Assembly (NCBI GenBank): GCA_963693305.1
Contig: OY855908.1
Span: forward strand, 26,523,993-26,587,992
DNA length: 64,000 nucleotides
From: Meandrina meandrites
Lineage: Eukaryota; Cnidaria; Anthozoa; Scleractinia; Meandrinidae
Reading direction: 5' to 3'
Position 1 is the first letter of the stretch; every line of letters starts with the position of its first letter. The notes beneath the pieces were generated by a model, which was not told where the DNA came from, made no database searches, and saw only the letters and a list, made by a program, of their open reading frames with translations. Position numbers and translations under genes: made by a program. Below are positions 58,859-64,000 of the stretch, one piece after another.

Positions 58859-58914
58859 AGAATGAATGAATGAATAAATAAATAAATAAATAATTAATTA
58901 ATTAAATAAATATT
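58791..58914. repeat. (AAAT)n microsatellite
   Basis: Long AAATAAAT run grading into AATG and AATT variants. Confidence 0.95.
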
Positions 58915-59286
58915 GCGCCATAGTGTGGATTACAATTTGTGTAAGCCACACAAAAATTAATACTCCCTTTTATCAACATTAAACATACTGGATTTGTTTC
59001 TTGTTGACTATTATGCATTGTGATGTTGCACTATTTGGCTGTCTTTGGCATTTTTTGTTTGAGAATATGAATCTTTAATGATCATAACAATATTGGATCT
59101 TGAGTCCCACAATTATGTAGAGTTCATATTAGAGGTACTGTGCTGCATTCTGCAAAATAATACTTAACATGCAATTAATGTTTTGGTATAAACATCAAGC
59201 ATAGTCTTACCGTTATGCATAACAAATATGATGCTTTCGAAATTGCCGAGCCTTGCAGTATGTAGGATGCGTGTCACATGTAAAGA

Positions 59287-59364
59287 GTCTCTCGTTACTC
59301 AGTGGTTAGAGCGCCCAACCGGGAGGCCGAGGCCCGGGGCCGAGGGTTTGATTCCCGTCGGAGA
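59287..59364 (+). mobile_element. tRNA-like SINE head or tRNA pseudogene
   Basis: GTCTC at the start pairs with GAGAC at the end. A box TTACTCAGTGG (59295-59305) and B box GGTTTGATTCC (59345-59355) are present, with TTTTTT just after as a Pol III stop. The middle is G-rich and does not give a clean anticodon arm. The same head is common in coral SINEs. Confidence 0.6.
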
Positions 59365-59369
59365 CTGAG

Positions 59370-61190
59370 ATTTTTTCTTTGTCCGACGTTCGTGACAGCT
59401 GAACATTTCGTTTCAATCATTTATTCACCGAGCTTAAAATTTACCATCCTCATTATTTCTAATCAAACAAGCAGTTGTGTTTTCACTTGTGATCCTTTAT
59501 TTGTACTTGTGAAGATACGAGAGGCTTCATTTTATATCACTTGGAGATCCGGACAATAAGCGTTCTTTATGTCAAACAAACCAGTTAACTTGATTTTTCA
59601 GAACCAGAGCTTTACGGTACTTTTGTAAATTTGGATATGGGTTACCATTATCTTTTATCAGTTGGTCTGGTTCAATTGTTTTAGATTAGTTAACTTCCAG
59701 ATTTGTTGACTTAACTAGCTAAAATTGCAGTTACACCTATGCATGAAAGGCAAGTTAAACTTCCGATTGATACTTTATGTATAAATTATGTTTCTTATAT
59801 CTACTGAGGAAGTTACATCTAGTTTTTAAAATGTTTCATTTAAAACTTGAATTTTGTAATGTTGCATTATAAAAGCTTGTTGATGTTAACTGTGAATACG
59901 GTTCAAATCTGCTAGAGTTCAAGTAAAGTTAAGTTTCTCATTTTCTGACTGTGGTATTTGTTTGGCCTACAAATCAAGGAGCGGCATTTTGTTCTTCTCT
60001 GATATCCTACAACCAATTGGCAATGGCTATTCTTGTAGTATTTTCATCTTCAACTTAGGCATCGTCATTTCGAATCTGTTTGACTGATTGACCAGAAGCC
60101 TGAAGATATGATGTGAGCAGTTGATTTTGTGAAAACGAAGAGACAGTCACGTGTCGCTTGTCTGAATTTAGGTTTGTCCCATGTCGCTGACCCATTTCGC
60201 TGGTTTATCGTACGTCGCTTGTCAAGGTTGTCGGAATTTGGCAAGAAAGGATGTCTTTTGTCGCTTTTTTATTCTGTGTGCTACTTTTTGGGCCATTTCC
60301 GTCGTCGCAATTGACCCTGGTAGGGCTTCTTTATTGGGAGGAGTTCTATCAATGCAACCGTCATTATTTAGTTTGGGAAATTTCGCGTGAAGATTCTAAT
60401 CAACTCGAGCGCAATTTGTACCTTAGCCCTGGATTTGTAATTGTATTCGAGTACCAAAGGAAGCTATCTCCATTTTTTGAGGTTAGCTAGGGAATCTGAA
60501 TGGAAAAAGATGGCCAAGTGTAGGGTTCCGCAAATACGCTTTGCCATGAACAATAATTACGTAAATACACTGATAATTGCAAATTTTTGTTCGTTGCCGT
60601 GTTCGATCGAAAGAGATGGTTCATTGAATAAATTCACTATGTTGTGCTTTCTATCTCTGAGATTCTCTCCCAGATTTGTTTATATTGCAGTATATGAATA
60701 AAGGCCTGAGGGTATGGTGTCTTTCAGCTACGTTGCAGCTTATTATTTTAGAAAGTTTCCATATTTCGTCAGCGATTTTAAATAGTGTACCTTAGAATTT
60801 GTGCCAAATAAAAAAATTCGCGAACTGCAACTTTGTGGAGGTACACTTTACATAATCGGTTATTGTTTTTCGTTTCGATCACCGTCGTCAATTCAGGTCT
60901 GCGAAAATTTAATTTTGCTCGTATCAAAGGAAAAGTAAAGAATTGAAAAATAATTAGTTGTGTGTTTTATATGTATGAACCAAACCCTTTCCACGGACAA
61001 AATAAAAAGGTTATATTTATTTTGGTTAGTGGTAAACGTTGTAGCCATCCGTATCTTGTCCTTGTTAAAGATTTGAGCTAAAAAACTGTTTTTATTTTTA
61101 GTGTGCAAGCTGATAAGTTATTTAGTTGCTATATGGAGAATTATGTTGTAAGCGAGTCTGTGTGATTGCGTGACATAGGTTTCTGTTTTT
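59370..61190. other. No gene seen
   Basis: Short frames at 60129-60700 look random. This could be intron sequence of a host gene if the exon at 61201 is real. Confidence 0.35.
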
Positions 61191-61200
61191 ATTCTGCAGA

Positions 61201-61325
61201 AAAGGAAAATTTACTTTATGAAGTAAAAGAAAGAGAGTGGCAATTGAAGGAGGCTATGGACGAAAAAGAAAGAGCAAGCACTGCTGCCTGGGAAAACGAA
61301 AAATTAAATGCCCAGCTGATGAAAG
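61201..61325 (+). CDS. Possible internal exon, coiled-coil protein
   Basis: A pyrimidine-rich acceptor (TTTCTGTTTTTATTCTGCAG) ends at 61200. A 125-base open segment follows and ends AAAG|GTATGATG, a fair donor. The frame that uses one leading and one trailing base gives 41 residues beginning KENLLYEVKEREWQLKEAMD and ending ENEKLNAQLMK, strongly helical and charged. The family is unknown and no partner exon was found in the window. The gene could extend out of view on either side. Confidence 0.4.
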
Positions 61326-61751
61326 GTATGATGTAAACGAAATTTAAATTTGCTAAATAAATATCACAAATCAGTATATCGGACAGGTAAGTTGCTAAAG
61401 ATGCCACCCCTCGTAGAGTTTTTATATATTTTTTTTATGCACGACTTGGGTTTACATGTTCTTTTTGCACTGTATTGTATCTTACAGTTTTTGACTGCGT
61501 TTGAATCTCCATGTCAAATTTAGTGGTTTTGGAACTTTTTTAACGGGTGATAGGTTGTGGATGAAGCCAGTCACAGGTTCCATGATGGGCTGGTTTTGTT
61601 AAGTGGCTGTTGGTGCATGTTCTAAATTATTTAGTGGGTGTAAGGAAAACAATGTTTGTGCCACAGTTAGATGTCCTTATGATAAGAATTTGTTTGGAAG
61701 ACGTATGTATTCTCTGTGCACGTGTTAGCAGTATTACCCCTTAGTACTACA

Positions 61752-62020
61752 ATCTTGGACAAAACTGTTGAAACACTTAGCAAATTTCCACTTATTTAGC
61801 CAACACAGTTCAGTTTTGCAACCCCCTGCCCCCCATTTCAATGTTGTTAATGCTTTAGTGTTTTTAAAACAAAGCCTGTTGAACCGCAAACCTCAAAAAA
61901 CAACATTGAGTAGGGGGGGAGGGGGATAAGATATTTTAAACCCGCTTGCAAGTCGACACATTTGTGAGAAATGCGTGAAAATGGTATGTTTCAACTAGTT
62001 TTGTCCAAGATTGTGTAAGC
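61752..62020. mobile_element. MITE with ACAATCTTGGACAAAACT ends
   Basis: The left end reads ACAATCTTGGACAAAACTG and TTGAAACA; the right end reads TGTTTCAACTAGTTTTGTCC and AAGATTGTGTA, the reverse complement with a one-base indel. The inner part has a C-run facing a G-run (61825-61836 and 61912-61924), extending the foldback. A TA duplication is likely but not certain. Confidence 0.75.
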
Positions 62021-63970
62021 TGCTTTTTCAGGAATTTTGAGGAATTACGATATTTCGTTGAGCTAAGGAGCCATGTATATTTAAAACTCTTCGAATTGCT
62101 TTTGTAAAAATAATTTACGCCTCAAAAATATTATTCATTCAAATTTTACAGGCAAAATTCTTGGTTTGCATGTGACGTCATAAAATTTTAAACTCATTAT
62201 TGTGAGGTCTTCTAAATTTTTTTCTTACACTAGAATGAAGATGACTTAGAAAAAAATCGTTTTGCAATTTTTCAGTCTTGTAGTGTCTGTCGCTTTAAAA
62301 ATACAGCATTTCGAATTTCCTAATTTTAACCTTGCGTGACACGGAGATAGTGGCCGCGACAAAGCTGTACTGGTTGAAAAGAGGTCTCCTCTTATAGTTT
62401 TCAGCACTTAAAACATTTTAAAGTCTTAGGAGATGTGTTTATGCGCATTTGTAAGGGCTCACGAGCGAAGAGAAAGCGCTTTCATCGTAGAAGTGAAGTT
62501 CAGATGATTTGGCGGCCATGTTGGTGTACTAAAGTTGTACACCAACATGGCGTCTCCATACAAAGCTCTATAAATTTGCGTGAAACGTTTTGGCAAATAA
62601 CTCAGAAACGGCGCATCACAGATACCTGAGGCTTGGAGACGTTTTCCCAGTGTAGGTCTGTTATAACATTTCATTTTCTTAGCTTCTTTCATTGAACGGT
62701 TTCTAATTTATTTTTTTATGGCGTGACAGTGCAAGCCAGCAATAGGGACTTCTCAGGTCAATGGCGCACACATGCTTTTTTTCCAATGGCGGTCGAAGAT
62801 GCTACTATGAGTAGGGCAAGCGCTTTTGAAGACCAGTGGTCGTGTTGTAGTCTTTTAAAAAGTATTTGAGCAAAGAATCTAGTTCTAAACTATAATAGAG
62901 AGGGCATTTTGCAATAATAGCTCACTTAAAAATAGCCAGCTATCAGGGCTCACGTTACAGTATCCCGCGCTAACCCGCAGGATTTTAACACTGAATCCCG
63001 CAATTCTCGAAATGCTGTTTCTCCCCTTAAATTTAGAAAGCAATAGATGAAATTGTGCACCAGTCGATTAACTTTGAATGATCAACACAAAGAAAGCGAA
63101 AAACAACGGTTAACAGAGCTTTTCAACGGTTAACAGGGAAGTCTTTTGAAATAATAGAAGATGTCAAGGTATCTTTAATTAATAGCTGTTAATCGGTGTT
63201 AACCGTATGTTAACCGTTCAAATCACTGAAAATCCTTTTGTTAATCGTTCAGAATCACAGTGTTTACGCTAATTCAAAGTTGCAGCAGACAACTAAAGGT
63301 AACTGGTGCGAATTGAGAGAGAAAAGTCCCATTAAGTACATAAAAACAGTCGTTAGCAACAGTCTGTTATTAACCGCCTGTTTGTCACGCCGCATTCATT
63401 TTGTCACGCTTGAGACGTTATGGCGTGACGCCATTGCTTTTCACGTAATCCCACTCAAAAAACGCGTGCAACTTCATGCATTTTCGTTCTTTTCCTATGG
63501 AATGGTAAATACGTTAAGTTTTGGGTTGTTTTCCGTACTGAATGTTTCGTTTTATGACTTCATTTGTCTGAATTGTACTCTGGTAGTTTGAATGTATAAC
63601 TGATGTATCGACTAAAGCGTTACAAATTGTTCTAATTACCATCAATGACGCACATAAAAAACAAACTTTGTATTTTATGTGAAGTTTTAGAATGCAGACA
63701 TTTGATGGAAACTTGAATCAGCCCTTCAATAAAGCCATTTGCTATTGAAATCCTTGAAAAGAATCTGCCTGAGTAGAATCATTGAAAGTTCTGTTGACTC
63801 GATTGGTAACGAGCCTCCGAAAACCATTTTAATTGATGATTCCGTGGCTTCATAAAGGCATGTTGTGGCAACGAGTAGTTGGTGGTAAAGAACTCGAAGC
63901 GTACAAAAAGCTAAAGGCGTTTTATGGCAGAACTTAAACGCGTTTTCTACTTATTAGCCAAAATAGCGTT
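62021..63970. other. No gene seen
   Basis: Noncoding except for the small hairpin listed separately. Frames at 62435-62692 run across that hairpin, and the one at 63238-63591 shows no domain. Confidence 0.4.
62515..62551. repeat. Perfect 15-bp stem, 7-base loop
   Basis: GCCATGTTGGTGTAC, loop TAAAGTT, GTACACCAACATGGC. It is a small hairpin, probably the centre of a foldback repeat. Confidence 0.7.
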
Positions 63971-63972
63971 TA

Positions 63973-64000
63973 CACAATCTTGGACAAAACTGTTGAAACA
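63973..64000. mobile_element. Second MITE copy, cut by window edge
   Basis: ACACAATCTTGGACAAAACT followed by GTTGAAACA matches the left end of the MITE at 61752. The rest lies outside the window. Confidence 0.65.

Noticed and set aside
59302..59559. 85-codon frame starting in the tRNA-like sequence
   Set aside because: The opening residues are the translated A and B boxes of the SINE head.

Overview
This window is eukaryotic and almost entirely made of transposable elements, most of them nested or broken. The mix suggests an anthozoan cnidarian, probably a stony coral. It holds L1/Tx1-type LINEs, a CR1/Jockey-group LINE, Penelope fragments, a Crypton-type tyrosine recombinase, a Helentron-type Helitron, tRNA-derived SINEs, many hairpin MITEs and one spliced DDE-integrase gene. 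The taxon is inferred from this repertoire and from AT-rich sequence with many TACATGTA-like words; no host marker gene confirms it.

Layout. 0-2 kb: a three-exon minus-strand DDE integrase gene with a complete frame. 2-3.8 kb: a 1.5 kb inverted-repeat element with palindromic GGTCCATGGACC arrays at its ends, lying inside a CCATTCAATTTGG tandem repeat. 5.6-7.1 kb: a Crypton-like recombinase frame broken by one stop. 7.5 kb: a SINE with 13-bp target-site duplications. 9.6-13.2 kb: LINE and Penelope fragments. 14.6-15.1 kb: two inverted SINE pieces. 15.3-24.3 kb: an old minus-strand L1 interrupted by a 5.9 kb element flanked by TTAA and by a 536 bp MITE; removing the 5.9 kb element restores the L1 frame. 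25.2-31.4 kb: another old minus-strand L1 split by a full-length, apparently intact plus-strand L1 (25,442-30,645) with two open frames and 14-bp target-site duplications.

34.8-51.8 kb: pieces of one Helentron on the minus strand, in the expected order from high to low coordinate: 2A-like peptide, OTU domain, Lys-rich repeats, DUF6570-like region, HUH Rep, PIF1-type helicase, APE-type endonuclease. It carries many stops and frameshifts. It is split by a 5' truncated CR1/Jockey-group LINE (46.3-48.4 kb) and by about 8.5 kb that includes a second palindromic-array element. That element (36.74-42.45 kb) contains a 1.7 kb inverted repeat. The helicase P-loop segment (36.53-36.63 kb) sits on the opposite strand from the rest of the helicase and lies between inverted palindromic repeats, which points to a local inversion.

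52-64 kb: mostly noncoding, with an L1 fragment, degenerate tandem repeats, two tRNA-like SINE heads, microsatellites, a MITE with a second partial copy at the window edge, and one plausible host coiled-coil exon near 61.2 kb. Apart from that exon and possibly the integrase gene, no host gene could be supported.
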